64,000 nucleotides of DNA, from positions 1 to 64,000 of the forward strand of contig CAWGEV010000008.1 in NCBI GenBank assembly GCA_963821705.1, written 5' to 3'. This stretch comes from DASUPK01 sp963821705 (GTDB taxonomy: Bacteria > Actinomycetota > Thermoleophilia > Solirubrobacterales > 70-9). Below, piece by piece: positions 1-9,803 of this stretch (position 1 is the first letter of the stretch; each line of letters opens with the position of its first letter). The notes under the pieces were generated by a model. It was given only the letters and a program-made list of their open reading frames with translations. It was not told where the DNA came from and made no database searches. Both the position numbers and the translations under genes were made by a program.

Positions 1-86
1 ACGCCGCCGATGTGCATGTGAGCGCTCTGGTCCGCCTCCTCCAGCTCGAGGAAGGTGGCGTCGAGGGCGCTGAGCTGCTCTTCCAT
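1..86 (-). CDS. Wax ester synthase/diacylglycerol acyltransferase (WS/DGAT), N-terminus only
   Basis: About 28 residues fit in the window. They open with MEEQLSALDATFLELEE and run into HMHIGG, the conserved beginning of bacterial WS/DGAT proteins; the catalytic HHxxxDG motif would lie outside the window. These enzymes esterify acyl-CoA to fatty alcohol or diacylglycerol for storage lipid. The ATG is 18 bases downstream of the ppsA stop on the same strand, with a GGGGAG-like ribosome site just before it, so it is probably the second gene of a ppsA operon. Substrate preference cannot be judged from this much. Confidence 0.7.
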   Translation of the reverse strand, partial: MEEQLSALDATFLELEEADQSAHMHIGG

Positions 87-104
87 GAACTCCCCGACCT
101 CCGC

Positions 105-2489
105 CTAGCTCCCAGACCGCGCGGCGTCGAGCAACACGCGCTGCTCGGCGGCCGCGATCAGGCGGCGGGCCTTGTCGACGGCGTCGATGTTGACCGAGAT
201 CGCGTCGATGCCGGCCTGGACCAGCAGCTGGGCGTACTCGGGGTGCACGGAGGGCGCCTGGCCGCAGATCGACGTGGACAGGCCAGTTCCTTGGCACGGG
301 GGATCAGCAGCCGCAGGTAATCAGCGACGGCGGCGTCGCGCTAGTAGAAGAGCTCGGCAACGGCCTCGGAGTCCCGATCCGCGCCCGGCGTCAGCTGGGT
401 GAAGTCGTTCGACCCGATCGAGATCCCGGTCACGCCGAGCGTACGCTAGCGGGGGAGTGGAAGTAGACCGAGGGGACTTCGGCCATCACCCAGAGCTCGA
501 GACTCGGGCCTATCCGGCGAGCCGGCTCGCGCTCTGGTTGCGCCAGGCGGTCATCTCCCACGGGGTGCGGACGAACGGGAGCATGAGGTGAAGATTCGTA
601 TGACCGGCGTCCCAGACTCCGCTTGATCGCGGCCAATTCGAGTGCGAACAGGTCGGGCTCGCGCGTGTAGCGCGAAGCGAGCCGCGGTAGCCGATCATCG
701 GGTTCGATTCCACCGGCTCGTGCGGTCCCCGCCCTCGAGTCCGCGTGAACTCGTTCGTGCGGAAGTCGATCGTCGCGGTAGATGATCGGCCGCGGCGCGA
801 ACGCGCACGCGAACTGTGGTCAGCGCCTCGACCATCCGGTGCGACGAAGCTCGGCGGCATCTTGCCCTGCTCGATCAGCACGCGCGGATGACGCCCTGCA
901 GCGCCCCGATCACCATCAGCTCGGCTCGGAGCAGGCCGCACGCCATCGACGGGCGGCGCGGCGACCCGCGTCGCTCTGCACGGCTCGGCGAGGTTGACGA
1001 GAGCTGGGTCGCCGTACCGGGTGACGCCACCGCCTACGGTGCGAGCGGGTCCGTCTCGGACCCGGTCTCCGTCCGCCACGGCGATTTCACCCGCGTAGCA
1101 CCGTTCCGTGTTGCCGTTCACGGTGACGAGCTCTCCGTCACGCAGCGTTTGCGGTGGCGGTGCGCGCGCCGACGACACACGGGATGCCGAGCTCGCGGGA
1201 CACGATCGCCGCGTGGCGAGGTCATCCCGCCCGATCTGTGACGATTGCGGCCGAGCGCGGCGCATCAGTGGGACCGAGTCGGGCGACGTCATTGGGTGAC
1301 GAGGACGTCGCCCGGCTGGAGGTGCGCGGATTGCCCGATCGCCGTGATCACGCGACGTGACCCGTCGCCTGCGCCGTGGACGGCGCCAGGCCGGCGAGCA
1401 GCCGGCAGGCGCGACGCACCGGCGTCGCGGGCGGCGTCGTTGGAGTAGCGGCCGATCGTCGCCGGCGGTGTCTCCGTCGGGGGAGTAGTCGGCTGCGCCG
1501 CGGACTGGGAGCGTCGCGATCGGACGGGCCTCGTCATCGAACAGGCCGCTCGCGTCGATCGCGAACTCCATGTCCTGAGGGGCGCCATAGTGCTTCTCGT
1601 CGCGGATGCGCGAGCCTGCGCCATGCGGATCACGTCGTCGGTGGTGAGCACGGCCCCCTTCGCGCGCCGACTCGTGGTCGAGAGCTCGCGGGTGCCGGGT
1701 ACCGCCGTCGGGAACGGCTCGAGGACGAACTCCTTTCGGCTTGACGTCCGCTTGATGATGTGGATGGTGCGCTTGTCGGACCACGTAGCGATCGGGGGTG
1801 ACCTGGCCACCGACGACGACTCACCGAGCCCCGACGCCGCCCTCGATCACGAGTGCGATCCGACTCGCCGGTCGCCGGGTCGATGGTGAACATCACCCCT
1901 GCGCGAGTGGACCGACGGCACCGTCGATTGGACAGACGATCGCGACGTCCATGTCGACTGGCCGAAGCCCTGCTTAGAGACGCGTAGAAGAGGACCGCGC
2001 GCCGAAGGCGGACGCCCAGCAGCGCCGGACGCGTCGACGACCTCGTCGGGCCCGCGGACGTTCGAGGACGGTCTCGTTCATGCCGGCGAAGGAGGCGGCT
2101 TCGGTGTCCTCGGCGGTCGCCGAGGAGCGGACGGCGACCGGTGGGTTGTCCCGATCGCCGGCGAGCTCGGCGTAGGCGTCGCGGATCTCGCTCGCCACCT
2201 CGTCGGGCACCGGCTCTGCCTCGACCATCTCGCGGACCTCCCGGGTCGCGATGTCCAGCGCGGCCCGTGCGTCCACGCCCACCGCGGAGAGGCGCTCGTC
2301 GATCCGGTCGCGCAGCCCGCCGCGGTCGCAGAAGAGGGCATAGGAGGAGGCGCCGACGACGAATCCAGGGGGGACCGGGAGCCCGGCCGCGGTCATCTCG
2401 CCGAGGTTCGCCCCCTTGCCTCCCGCGTAATCGACGTCCTGCTTGGACAGATCCTCGAATCGGCGGACAAGCGCCGTGGAGACGGGCAT
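105..2489 (-). pseudogene. ppsA: Phosphoenolpyruvate synthase, full length but with many frameshifts
   Basis: PEP synthase makes PEP from pyruvate and ATP for gluconeogenesis. The first ~140 codons read cleanly and show GGKGANLGEM and VAVRSSATAEDTEAASFAG of the nucleotide-binding domain. Further on, pieces of the family appear in shifting frames: HAAIVSRELG around the phospho-histidine (near 1200), DFRTNEFTRT and ESNPMIGYRG (700-770), and GICGQAPSVHPEYAQLL with the catalytic Cys (near 250-300). Total length, about 795 codons, equals an intact PpsA. I chose the ATG at 2489 because GAAGGGG precedes it by five bases; an upstream ATG at 2510 lacks this. Protein-level conservation across every shift suggests indel errors in the sequence rather than old decay. 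It is divergent from pckG and probably cotranscribed with the WS/DGAT gene. Confidence 0.85.
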
Positions 2490-2806
2490 TGGATCCCCTT
2501 CGGTCGGCATTCCGGCGTCATCGCGTCGTCCGCGATCGCCGTATCTAGGGCACGCTACGCACGAGCCGTGCCTGCCACATCCGCGCGCCGCACCGGTATT
2601 CGAGGGGGGCCAGCTCGTGGGCGGGCCCGTCCGCCGCCCCGATCACCCGGCGTGCCGTCCGTACGTTTTCGTTTCGTGCAAAATCGGGATCCCTACGATC
2701 CGTTCGTCCCCCCAAGCCGGCACTGCCGCCGGGCGCCGAACGGCGTGAAACATACCACGCCTCGCAGGGGCGGGGGAATCAATTCTCGAAGCCAAGGAGT
2801 CGACAC
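2490..2806. other. Divergent intergenic region between ppsA and pckG
   Basis: These 317 bases hold no convincing coding frame. They must carry the promoters for both gluconeogenic genes. A TACGAT hexamer at 2694-2699 could be a -10 box for pckG, but no good -35 partner is visible. An AAGGAG ribosome site at 2794-2799 belongs to pckG. Confidence 0.4.
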
Positions 2807-4615
2807 ATCAAGTCATTCGAGCAACTGCCACAGAGGGCACCGACCAAGCACGCCGAGCTGCTCTCCTGGGTCGAGGAGATCACCGGTGACGCGGCCCGAC
2901 TCGATCCACTGGTGTGACAGGTCCGCGGCCGAGTACGACAAGCTCTACCAGACCCTGGTCGACACCGGATCCTTCGGAGGCTCTCCGACGCGCAGCGTCC
3001 CAACCCCTACCTCGCTCGCTCCGACCCCAACGACGTGGCCCGGGTCAGGACCGCACCTTCATCTGCGCCGAGCGGGAAGAGGACGGCGGTCCCACCGACG
3101 ACTGGCACAACCCGGACGAGGTGCGTGAGGCCTCACCGACCTCTTCACCGGCTCGTGCAGGCCGCACCATGTACGTGGTGCCCCTCTCGATGGGCCGATC
3201 GGCTCGCCCGTCGCCCAGACCGGCGTCCAGGTGACCGACTCCGCCTACGTCGCCGCCTCGATGCGGTCATGACCTGGCGCATGGGCGCCAAGGCCCTCGA
3301 GGCGCTGGGCGAGGACGGCGACTTGTCCCCTGCATCCACTCGGTCGGGCATGCCGCTCACGCACGGCGAGCACGAGCGTGCCCTGGCCGTGCAACGAGAC
3401 GCCAGGTACATCGTCCACTTCCCCGAGAGCCGCGCGATCTGGTCGTTCGGCTCGGGTTACGGCGGCGATGCCCTGCTCGGCAAGGAGACGCCTCGCCCTC
3501 CGGATTGCTCGGCGATGGCCCGGACGAGGGCTTGCGATCGCCGAGCGCATGCTGATCATCAAGCTGACCTCGCCAAGGCGCGCGGTCAAGCACCTGGCGG
3601 CCGCCTTCCCGTCGGCCTCCGGCAAGACCAACCTGGCGATGCTGCCGCCCAGTCTGCCCGGCTGGAAGGTCCGAGACCATGGGGGACGACATCGCCTGGA
3701 TCCGCTTCGGCGAGGACGGCCGCCTCTACGCCGTCAATCCCGAGGCCGGCTTCTTCGGCGTGGCCCCCGGGACGAGCGCGAAGACCAACCCCAACGCGAT
3801 GAAGACCGCGGAGAGGACACCATCTTCACCAACGTCGCGAAGACCGACGACGGCGACATCTGGTGGGAGGGCATGGGCGGCGCGCCAACCACCTGATCGA
3901 CTGGAAGGGCCGTGACTGGACGCCGGACTCCGAGGAGCCCGCGGCGCATCCGGACTCGCGCTTCACCGTCTCCGTCGCCCATTGCCCGACCTTCGACGAG
4001 GCCTCGGACGACCCGGCCGGCGTGCCGATCGACGCCTTCCTGTTCGGCGGCCGCCGCGCGACCGTGGTGCCGCTCGTCCATCAGGCGTTCGACTGGGCGC
4101 ACGGTGTCTTCCTGGCCGCGACGATGTCCGTCGAGACCACCGCCGCCGCCTCGGGGGCGGTGGGGCAGCTGCGCTTCGACCCGATGGCGATGCTGCCGTT
4201 CTGCGGCTACAACATGGCCGACTACTTCGAGCACTGGCTGGAGATCGGCGCGAAGGGCGACGAGGCGAAGCTCCCGAAGATCTTCGTCGTCAACTGGTTC
4301 CGCAAGGACGACGACGGCAAGTTCATCTGGCCCGGCTTCGGTCAGAACAGCCGCGTGCTCGAGTGGATCTGCCGCCGCACTGACGGCCAGGGCGAGGTGA
4401 ACGAGACCGCGATCGGATTGGTGCCGCCGCCCAGCGACATCAACACCGAGGGACTCGACCTCTCCGAAGACGCGATGGAGACCCTGCTCGAGGTGGACCC
4501 GGACGAGGTGCGCCAGCAGCTGCACCAGGTCGAGTCGCACCTGGCGCAGTTCGGCGATCGCCTGCCGGCCGAGGTCCGGGGTCAGCTCGAGGCTCTTGAA
4601 GACAGGCTCAGCTAG
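2807..4615 (+). pseudogene. pckG: GTP-dependent phosphoenolpyruvate carboxykinase, 5' two thirds frameshifted
   Basis: This enzyme converts oxaloacetate and GTP to PEP, the first committed gluconeogenic step. The last 250 codons (from about 3863) are clean, with FLFGGRRATVVPLVHQAF and FGQNSRVLEWICRR. Upstream, conserved blocks lie in alternating frames: DWHNPDEVREA, RTMYVVPLSMGP, MPLTHGE, then FPSASGKTNLAMLPP, which is the family P-loop, and WIRFGEDGRLYAVNPEAGFFG. Overall length (~600 codons) is normal. AAGGAG at 2794-2799 is seven bases before the codon ATC at 2807, where the protein should start (x-KSFEQLP), so the real start is probably ATG misread as ATC. Disruptions stop near 3880, consistent with poor sequence toward the left end. 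Confidence 0.85.
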
Positions 4616-4644
4616 ACGGCTTCGCCATCAGATCGCGGCCACGA

Positions 4645-4715
4645 GCGGCCGCCCCACATAAGTCGCTCCGGGCTTCGCCCTCCGCTCCAAAGTGGAGCGA
4701 CCTGGTGGCCGCTAG
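4645..4715 (-). repeat. 71-bp interspersed repeat, copy 1, at the stop codon of the RTX-like gene
   Basis: This stretch matches 29473-29543 (other orientation) at about 60 of 71 positions with no gaps. On the gene strand it begins with CTAG containing the stop codon and runs downstream. It contains GTCGCTCC (4662-4669) pairing with GGAGCGAC (4694-4701), and a GGCTTCGCC mini-hairpin core. GGCCGCTAGCGGCC at 4707-4720 is a perfect 14-base palindrome. A shorter related end lies at 16193-16206, again at a stop codon. It may act as a terminator or 3'-end stabiliser. Confidence 0.7.
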
Positions 4716-6742
4716 CGGCCCTTCCGCTTGCGGGCGGACGCCTTGAGCTTCTTGCAGCCGGCCACGGGGTCGTTGTTGTCCCGATACGCCTGGCCTCCGC
4801 CGGGTCCGCAGTTGACGATCTTGTCGCGGGCGCCGTCCTTCGACTCGAGTGTGTCGAAGCCGGCGTTTCCGAGGAGGACGTCGTTGCCGCCGCCGCCGTC
4901 CAACGTGTCGGCGCCGCCCATGCCGTTGATCACGTCGTCACCGCCGCGCCCGAGGATCAGCGGGTCCTTGCCGTTGGTCCCTGTCAGCACGTCGGGGCCG
5001 TCCGAGCCCTCGAGGATCTCCAGGTCGCTGGAGAGGTGTGTCGGGTCGCAGGGCTTGCGGTCCGGGTCGGTCGCGGTGCCGCCGAGGGTGGCCCTGACGC
5101 CGTCCCGCGGGGCGTACTTGTAGCGAGCGAAGCCGGCGATGTCGAAGCCGGGGCCGCCGCTGTAGTCATGGCCTTGGCAGATGTCGTCGCTGACGAGCTG
5201 GTCGTTGCCGGCGCCCCCGTTGAGCTTGTCGCCGCCGGTCCCCAGGGCGAGCAGGGCGTCGCTGCCGTCGCCGCCGTTCAGGACATCGTTGCCCGACTGG
5301 CCGCTGAACAGGACGTCGTCGCCGGGAGTGCCGTCGAGCACGTCGTTGCCCGGACCGCCGTCCATCAGCGTGGTCATGCTTGAGGGGTAGTTGCCCGCCA
5401 CACTGAGGTGGTCGTTCCCCTGGTCGCCCCAGACGGTGATGAAGCTCAGAGGCTTCGACGGGGCGGGGCAGTCGACGACCGCGTTCAGGACGGAGCAGGT
5501 GTCGATCGGTCCGGGCAGCCGGGTGACCGCCGTCCCCGCCCGCGAGGCGATCGAGAAGGCCGTGTTGGTTGCCGTGACGACGAGGTCGTCGTTGCCGGAG
5601 CCCTGGTGGCCGAGCACGTAGAGGCCCGGGTCCGGCCCGCGCGGATCCAGGTACACGTAGGCGCCGGACGGGCGGGGGTCGGGGGGCGACTCAGGCGCGA
5701 GGCCGAGGCCGCAGGCGGTCGTCTTGTCCCCGCTGGTGACGTCGCAGGTGTCGTTGCCGGGCCCTCCGTTGAGCTGGTCGGCACCGGGGCCACCGGTGAT
5801 CTTGTCGTTGCCCGGGCCGCCGTCGAGCCCATCGACGCCGCTCGTTCCCTTCAGGGTGTCGTCGAAGGCCGAGCCGAGCACGTTCTCGACCCCGCTGATC
5901 TTCTCCCAGCCGTCCGGGGTGTTGGCCGTCCCCGTGGCCAGGTTGAGATCGACGCCGCTGGTGGTGTCCCAGGACGGCGTGGTGTCGGCGTAGCTCACCG
6001 TGTCGCTGCCGTCACCGCCCGAGTAGTCATCGCCGTTCGGGCCGCCCCTCATCCAGTCGTTGCCGGGGCCGCCGACCATCTCATCCGTCCCGTGCCCTCC
6101 GACGAGCAGGTCATCGCCGGGACCGCCGTCCATGTGGTCGTCGAGCAGGTCGCCGTACATCCGATCGTTGCCGGCGCCGCCGTTCATGTCCTCGCCGCCC
6201 GAGCCGCCGTGGATCTCGTCGTTGCCGTCGTCGCCGCTGATCGTGTCGCTGCCGTCGCCGCCGAGGATCGTGTCGTCCCCAGTCCCGCCGTGGATGTTGT
6301 CCCGGTCGCTGCCGCCGTCGAGATAGTCATTGCCGGGCCCCCCGTCGATGACATCGGGGCTGGGACCACCGGTGATCTGATCGTTTCCGTCCTCGCCGAA
6401 GCTCTGGTCCTTGCCTTTGACGTTGATGATCGTGTCATCGCCCTCGCCGCCGTAGACGCGGTCGCTTCCGCGACCCGCCAGGATCCGGTCGTTCCCGTCG
6501 CCGCCGCAGATCACATCCGAGCCCTTGCCGGTGACGATGTAGTCGTTGCCTCCCCCTGCGATCACCACCTGGTTGCCGTGGCCCTGATGGGGGGCGACGT
6601 ACTTGTCGTTGCCGGGGCCCAGGACGACCGTGGCCCTCTTGCCGTGGCAGGTGGGGCGCGCCTGGGCGATGGGGGCGATCGCCAGGGCGATCGCCGTGAC
6701 GGCGAGAAGCGCTGGAACGAGCGATGCGATCCGAGTCCGCAT
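4712..6742 (-). CDS. Secreted RTX-like (hemolysin-type) calcium-binding repeat protein
   Basis: The 676-residue product starts with a Sec signal peptide (MRTRIASLVPALLAVTAI, cleavage near AQA) and then consists largely of GGxGxDxhx nonapeptides such as GGDGNDRILAGRGSD and GGEGDDTI. The repeats fall in a long N-terminal block, a middle block and a C-terminal block, separated by two beta-rich non-repeat stretches. Such repeats form calcium-loaded beta-rolls outside the cell. The start at 6742 is chosen because the signal peptide begins there; the open frame continues upstream without meaning. There is no type I secretion signal context or HlyB/D neighbour, so Sec export is inferred. The C-terminus is basic (KASARKRKGR). 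Function unknown; possibly cell-surface or matrix. Confidence 0.8.
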   Translation of the reverse strand: MRTRIASLVPALLAVTAIALAIAPIAQARPTCHGKRATVVLGPGNDKYVAPHQGHGNQVVIAGGGNDYIVTGKGSDVICGGDGNDRILAGRGSDRVYGGEGDDTIINVKGKDQSFGEDGNDQITGGPSPDVIDGGPGNDYLDGGSDRDNIHGGTGDDTILGGDGSDTISGDDGNDEIHGGSGGEDMNGGAGNDRMYGDLLDDHMDGGPGDDLLVGGHGTDEMVGGPGNDWMRGGPNGDDYSGGDGSDTVSYADTTPSWDTTSGVDLNLATGTANTPDGWEKISGVENVLGSAFDDTLKGTSGVDGLDGGPGNDKITGGPGADQLNGGPGNDTCDVTSGDKTTACGLGLAPESPPDPRPSGAYVYLDPRGPDPGLYVLGHQGSGNDDLVVTATNTAFSIASRAGTAVTRLPGPIDTCSVLNAVVDCPAPSKPLSFITVWGDQGNDHLSVAGNYPSSMTTLMDGGPGNDVLDGTPGDDVLFSGQSGNDVLNGGDGSDALLALGTGGDKLNGGAGNDQLVSDDICQGHDYSGGPGFDIAGFARYKYAPRDGVRATLGGTATDPDRKPCDPTHLSSDLEILEGSDGPDVLTGTNGKDPLILGRGGDDVINGMGGADTLDGGGGNDVLLGNAGFDTLESKDGARDKIVNCGPGGGQAYRDNNDPVAGCKKLKASARKRKGR

Positions 6743-6821
6743 TACCAGTTGTATCGGGCCCACGCGATATGGCTGAATGCCAACTATTGGGTGGCCCCGT
6801 GTGCATAGAATCGCGGAGCGG

Positions 6822-8186
6822 ATGGCGGAACCGGTGAAATACCTCCTCTCGGAGGACCAGATACCGACCAGCTGGGTCAATCTGCTGGCCGACCTGCCCG
6901 GGGACCCGCCGCCACCGCCGCTGAGCCCGGCCACCGGGGAGCCCGCCGGCCCGGACGACCTCTCGCCGATCTTTCCGATGGGCCTGATCCAGCAGGAGGT
7001 CTCGACCGACCCCGACGTCGAGATCCCCGAGGAGGTGCGCGACGTCTACAGGCTCTGGAGGCCGACGCCGCTGCTGCGCGCGCGGCGACTCGAGCGCGAG
7101 CTCGATACCCCTGCGCACATCTACTACAAGTACGAAGGGGTCTCGCCGGCCGGCTCCCACAAGCCCAACACCGCCGTCGCCCAGGCGTTCTACAACCGCG
7201 AGGCCGGGATCAAGAAGATCTCCACCGAGACCGGCGCGGGTCAGTGGGGATCGGCGATGGCGCTGGCCTGCCAGCTCTTCGGCCTCGAGTGCGAGGTCTT
7301 CATGGTCGGGATCTCCTACGACCAGAAGCCGTATCGCAAGGCGATGATCGAGACATGGGGAGGGACCGTGCACCGCAGCCCCTCCGACCTCACGGAGGCC
7401 GGGCGCTCGCAGGCCGAGCACACTTCGGGGAGCCTCGGGATCGCGATCTCCGAGGCCGTGGAGGTGGCCGCCAAGTCGGAGGACACCAACTACTCCCTCG
7501 GCTCGGTGCTCAACCATGTCTGCCTGCACCAGACCGTGATCGGGGAGGAGTGCATCAAGCAGATGGAGATGGCGGGGGAGGCCCCGGACGTGGTCATCGC
7601 CTGTGTCGGCGGCGGCTCCAATTTCGCCGGCATCGCCTACCCGTTCCTGCGGCAGCGCCTCCGTGAGGGAACGGAGACGCGCTTCGTCGGCGCCGAGCCG
7701 GCCGCCTGCCCGACCCTGACCCGCGGCCGGTACGCGTACGACTTCGGCGACACCGTCGGGATGACGCCGCTGATGCCGATGTACACGCTCGGACACGACT
7801 TCGTGCCGCCGCCCGTCCACGCCGGCGGCTTGCGCTACCACGGCGACGCCCCGAGCCTCAGCGCCCTGGTGAAGGAGGGGCTGGTGGAGGCGACGGCGAT
7901 CAAGCAGACCGCTGCGTTCGAGGCAGCCGTCCGGTTCGCCCGCTGCGAGGGGATCATCCCGGGACCGGAGCCGGCTCATGCGATCCGCGCCGTCTTCGAC
8001 GAGGCCGAGGCCGCGAAGGAGGCCGGGGAGGAGAGGGTGATCCTGTTCAACCTCTCCGGACACGGCCATTTCGACATGTCCGCCTACTCCGCCTACTTCG
8101 CCGGCGAGCTCGAGGACCTGGAGCTGCCGGAGGAGGAGCTCGCCTCGGCCCTCGAGCATCTGCCCGAGGCTCCGGCGCTCGCCTGA
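6822..8186 (+). CDS. trpB2: TrpB2-type tryptophan synthase beta-like PLP enzyme
   Basis: 454 residues. TrpB2 proteins resemble the beta subunit of tryptophan synthase, joining indole and serine (or phosphoserine) to make tryptophan, and usually lack a neighbouring TrpA. The PLP Schiff-base lysine is in GSHKPNTAVAQAF near residue 120, ETGAGQWGSA follows, and the phosphate-binding loop is CVGGGSNFAGIAYPF. The extended N-terminus (WVNLLADLPGDPPPP, IEIPEEVRDVYRLWRPTPL-like) is typical of the TrpB2 branch. The start is the ATG at 6822, preceded by GGAG; a possible ATG 45 bases upstream has no ribosome site. It diverges from the RTX-like gene. No other trp gene is nearby. Confidence 0.9.
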   Translation: MAEPVKYLLSEDQIPTSWVNLLADLPGDPPPPPLSPATGEPAGPDDLSPIFPMGLIQQEVSTDPDVEIPEEVRDVYRLWRPTPLLRARRLERELDTPAHIYYKYEGVSPAGSHKPNTAVAQAFYNREAGIKKISTETGAGQWGSAMALACQLFGLECEVFMVGISYDQKPYRKAMIETWGGTVHRSPSDLTEAGRSQAEHTSGSLGIAISEAVEVAAKSEDTNYSLGSVLNHVCLHQTVIGEECIKQMEMAGEAPDVVIACVGGGSNFAGIAYPFLRQRLREGTETRFVGAEPAACPTLTRGRYAYDFGDTVGMTPLMPMYTLGHDFVPPPVHAGGLRYHGDAPSLSALVKEGLVEATAIKQTAAFEAAVRFARCEGIIPGPEPAHAIRAVFDEAEAAKEAGEERVILFNLSGHGHFDMSAYSAYFAGELEDLELPEEELASALEHLPEAPALA

Positions 8187-8192
8187 GGCCGC

Positions 8193-8600
8193 CTACTCGA
8201 TGACGTAGCGAGCGAGCCCGGCCCGGATCGAATCGGGGATCGGGGAGGTGTTGCCGCCGCCGGTCTCGATGAAGACGTGCCTGAGCTCGCCCTCGGCGGC
8301 CGGCTCACCGCCATCCTCGATCACCAGCTCGGTCGTCATGGAGGTGTCCCCGAGGCGGGTGATGCGGGCGACCACCTCCATCTCGTCGTCGAATCGCAGG
8401 GGGGCCATGTACCGGATGGTGGCCTCGGCGACCACCATGTCGACCCCGGCGTCGACCATCGCCTGGTACCCGCCCAGCTCCCGCCAGAGCTCGCCCATGG
8501 TGATGTCGAAGTACGTGAGGTAGTTCGCGTTGAAGACGACGCCCTGCGGGTCGCATTCGTTGTAGCGGACCCGCAGGGTGTTGCGGAAGGACTCGCCCAC
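8193..8600 (-). CDS. Acyl-CoA thioesterase of the 4-hydroxybenzoyl-CoA thioesterase (hotdog) family
   Basis: 135 residues, the usual size for a single hotdog domain. The family signature RYNECDPQGVVFNANYLTYF is present near residue 12, including the catalytic Asp region. FIETGGG lies near the C-terminus. It hydrolyses some acyl-CoA thioester in the cytoplasm; the substrate cannot be read from sequence. Its stop lies six bases from the stop of the convergent trpB2. The malyl-CoA lyase-like gene is directly upstream on the same strand, 34 bases away, so the two probably share a transcript and this enzyme may act on a nearby CoA ester. Confidence 0.85.
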   Translation of the reverse strand: MGESFRNTLRVRYNECDPQGVVFNANYLTYFDITMGELWRELGGYQAMVDAGVDMVVAEATIRYMAPLRFDDEMEVVARITRLGDTSMTTELVIEDGGEPAAEGELRHVFIETGGGNTSPIPDSIRAGLARYVIE

Positions 8601-8634
8601 GCCGAGGTCTAGATGCTCAGGCCTCGGCCCAGCA

Positions 8635-9747
8635 CTAAACGGGTCGCTCCTCGGCTTCGCCTGCGGAGCGCCCTCGCATCTCGGCCGGCTTGCCGTTCGA
8701 CATGCCGTAGGCCTCGGCGAGCTCCGGGTCCTTCTTGGCGAGCATCTCGGCGAGGTTCACCATCACCTTGCACTGCTTCCAGGTGGCGTCGTCCTGCATC
8801 TTGCCGTCGATCATGTGGACCCCGGCGCCGTCCGGGATGGCCTCGATCACCTTCTTGGCGAACTTGACCTCGTCCGGTGGCGGCGAGAAGACCTTCTTGG
8901 CGATGTCGATCTGCACGGGGTGAAGCGACCAGGCGCCGACGCAGCCGAGCAGGAAGGCGGCGCGGAACTGCGTCTCGCAGCCCTGGACGTCCTTGATGTC
9001 CCCATAGGGTCCGTAGAACGGCAGGATGCCGGCGGAGGTGCAGGCGTCGACCATGCGGGCGATCGAGTAGTGCCAGGGGTCCTGCTGCGCCGTCGCCCTG
9101 GGAGCGTCGGGGTCGTCGGGATCGGGGTCCTCGATCACGCGGTAGCCGGGGTGGCCGCCGCCGACGCGAGTCGTCTTCATCCGCCGCGAGGCCGCCAGGT
9201 CGGCGGGCCCGAAGCTCATCCCCTGCATGCGGGGGCTGGCGGTGGCGATCTCCTCGAGGTTGACCACGCCGAGCGAGGTCTCGAGGATCGCGTGGATCAG
9301 CAGCGGCTTCTCGAGCTTGGCTTTCGCCTCGAGCTGGGCGAGCAGGCGGTCCACGTAGTGGATGTCCCAGGCGCCCTCGACCTTCGGGACCATGATCACC
9401 TCGAGCACCTCGCCGATCTCGGTGACGAGCTCGGTCAGGTCATCCAGCACCCACGGGCTCTCGAGCGCGTTGACGCGGGTCCAGAGCTGGGTGTCGCCGA
9501 AGTCGACCTCCTTGCCGACCTCGATCAGCCCCTCCCGGGCCGGGATCTTCTTGTCGACCGGGACGGCGTCCTCGAGGTTGCCGAGCAGGATGTCGGCCTG
9601 CTTGGCCATGTCTGGGACCTTGGCGCGCATCTTCTCGTTCGACGCGTCGAAGAAATGGATCATCCGCGACGGCTTGAACGGGATGTCGTGGGGCGGATCG
9701 GGGGCCCCGATCGCCAGCGGCTCGAAGAAGTCTCTCGGGTTTCTCAT
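8635..9747 (-). CDS. mcl: Malyl-CoA/beta-methylmalyl-CoA lyase-like protein (HpcH/HpaI/CitE family)
   Basis: 370 residues. Members cleave malyl-CoA or beta-methylmalyl-CoA to glyoxylate plus acetyl- or propionyl-CoA. The TIM-barrel metal and CoA motifs are visible: LLGNLEDAVPVDKK, VPKVEGAWDIHYVDRL, HAILETSLGVVNLEEIA, SFGPADLAASRR, and WSLHPVQIDIAKKVF. Length fits the Mcl1 type rather than short CitE. The presence of ccr, ecm, an acyl-CoA dehydrogenase and a MaoC hydratase within 15 kb supports a role as the lyase of the ethylmalonyl-CoA pathway. The last residues (RGRSAGEAEERPV) are encoded by the family B hairpin repeat and look like a late addition. The exact substrate is inferred. Confidence 0.75.
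   Translation of the reverse strand: MRNPRDFFEPLAIGAPDPPHDIPFKPSRMIHFFDASNEKMRAKVPDMAKQADILLGNLEDAVPVDKKIPAREGLIEVGKEVDFGDTQLWTRVNALESPWVLDDLTELVTEIGEVLEVIMVPKVEGAWDIHYVDRLLAQLEAKAKLEKPLLIHAILETSLGVVNLEEIATASPRMQGMSFGPADLAASRRMKTTRVGGGHPGYRVIEDPDPDDPDAPRATAQQDPWHYSIARMVDACTSAGILPFYGPYGDIKDVQGCETQFRAAFLLGCVGAWSLHPVQIDIAKKVFSPPPDEVKFAKKVIEAIPDGAGVHMIDGKMQDDATWKQCKVMVNLAEMLAKKDPELAEAYGMSNGKPAEMRGRSAGEAEERPV
8638..8680. repeat. 43-bp interspersed hairpin repeat (family B), copy 1
   Basis: It matches 33489-33530 at 39 of 43 positions with one gap. The core GCTCC-TCGGCTTCGCCTGC-GGAGC folds into a stem with a stable TTCG-type loop. The copy starts immediately after the stop codon of the CitE-like gene (8635-8637, reading leftwards into it) and therefore encodes the last ~14 residues of that protein. 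Confidence 0.6.
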
Positions 9748-9803
9748 GCCCGGAACGCTACCTGGACACTTGCCCCTGACGCGTCACGGATAGCCTCCGG
9801 GCG

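Noticed and set aside
4785..6700. CRISPR or satellite array in the RTX-like gene
   Set aside because: The apparent repeats are nine-codon protein repeats with variable DNA, in one frame, without identical direct repeats and spacers. No CRISPR-like array was seen anywhere in the window.
5408..6808. A 466-codon open frame opposite the RTX-like gene, rich in VAA/VVA repeats
   Set aside because: It is the complement of the Gly/Asp repeat codons; the periodicity comes from the RTX repeats on the other strand, which have a signal peptide and family pattern.
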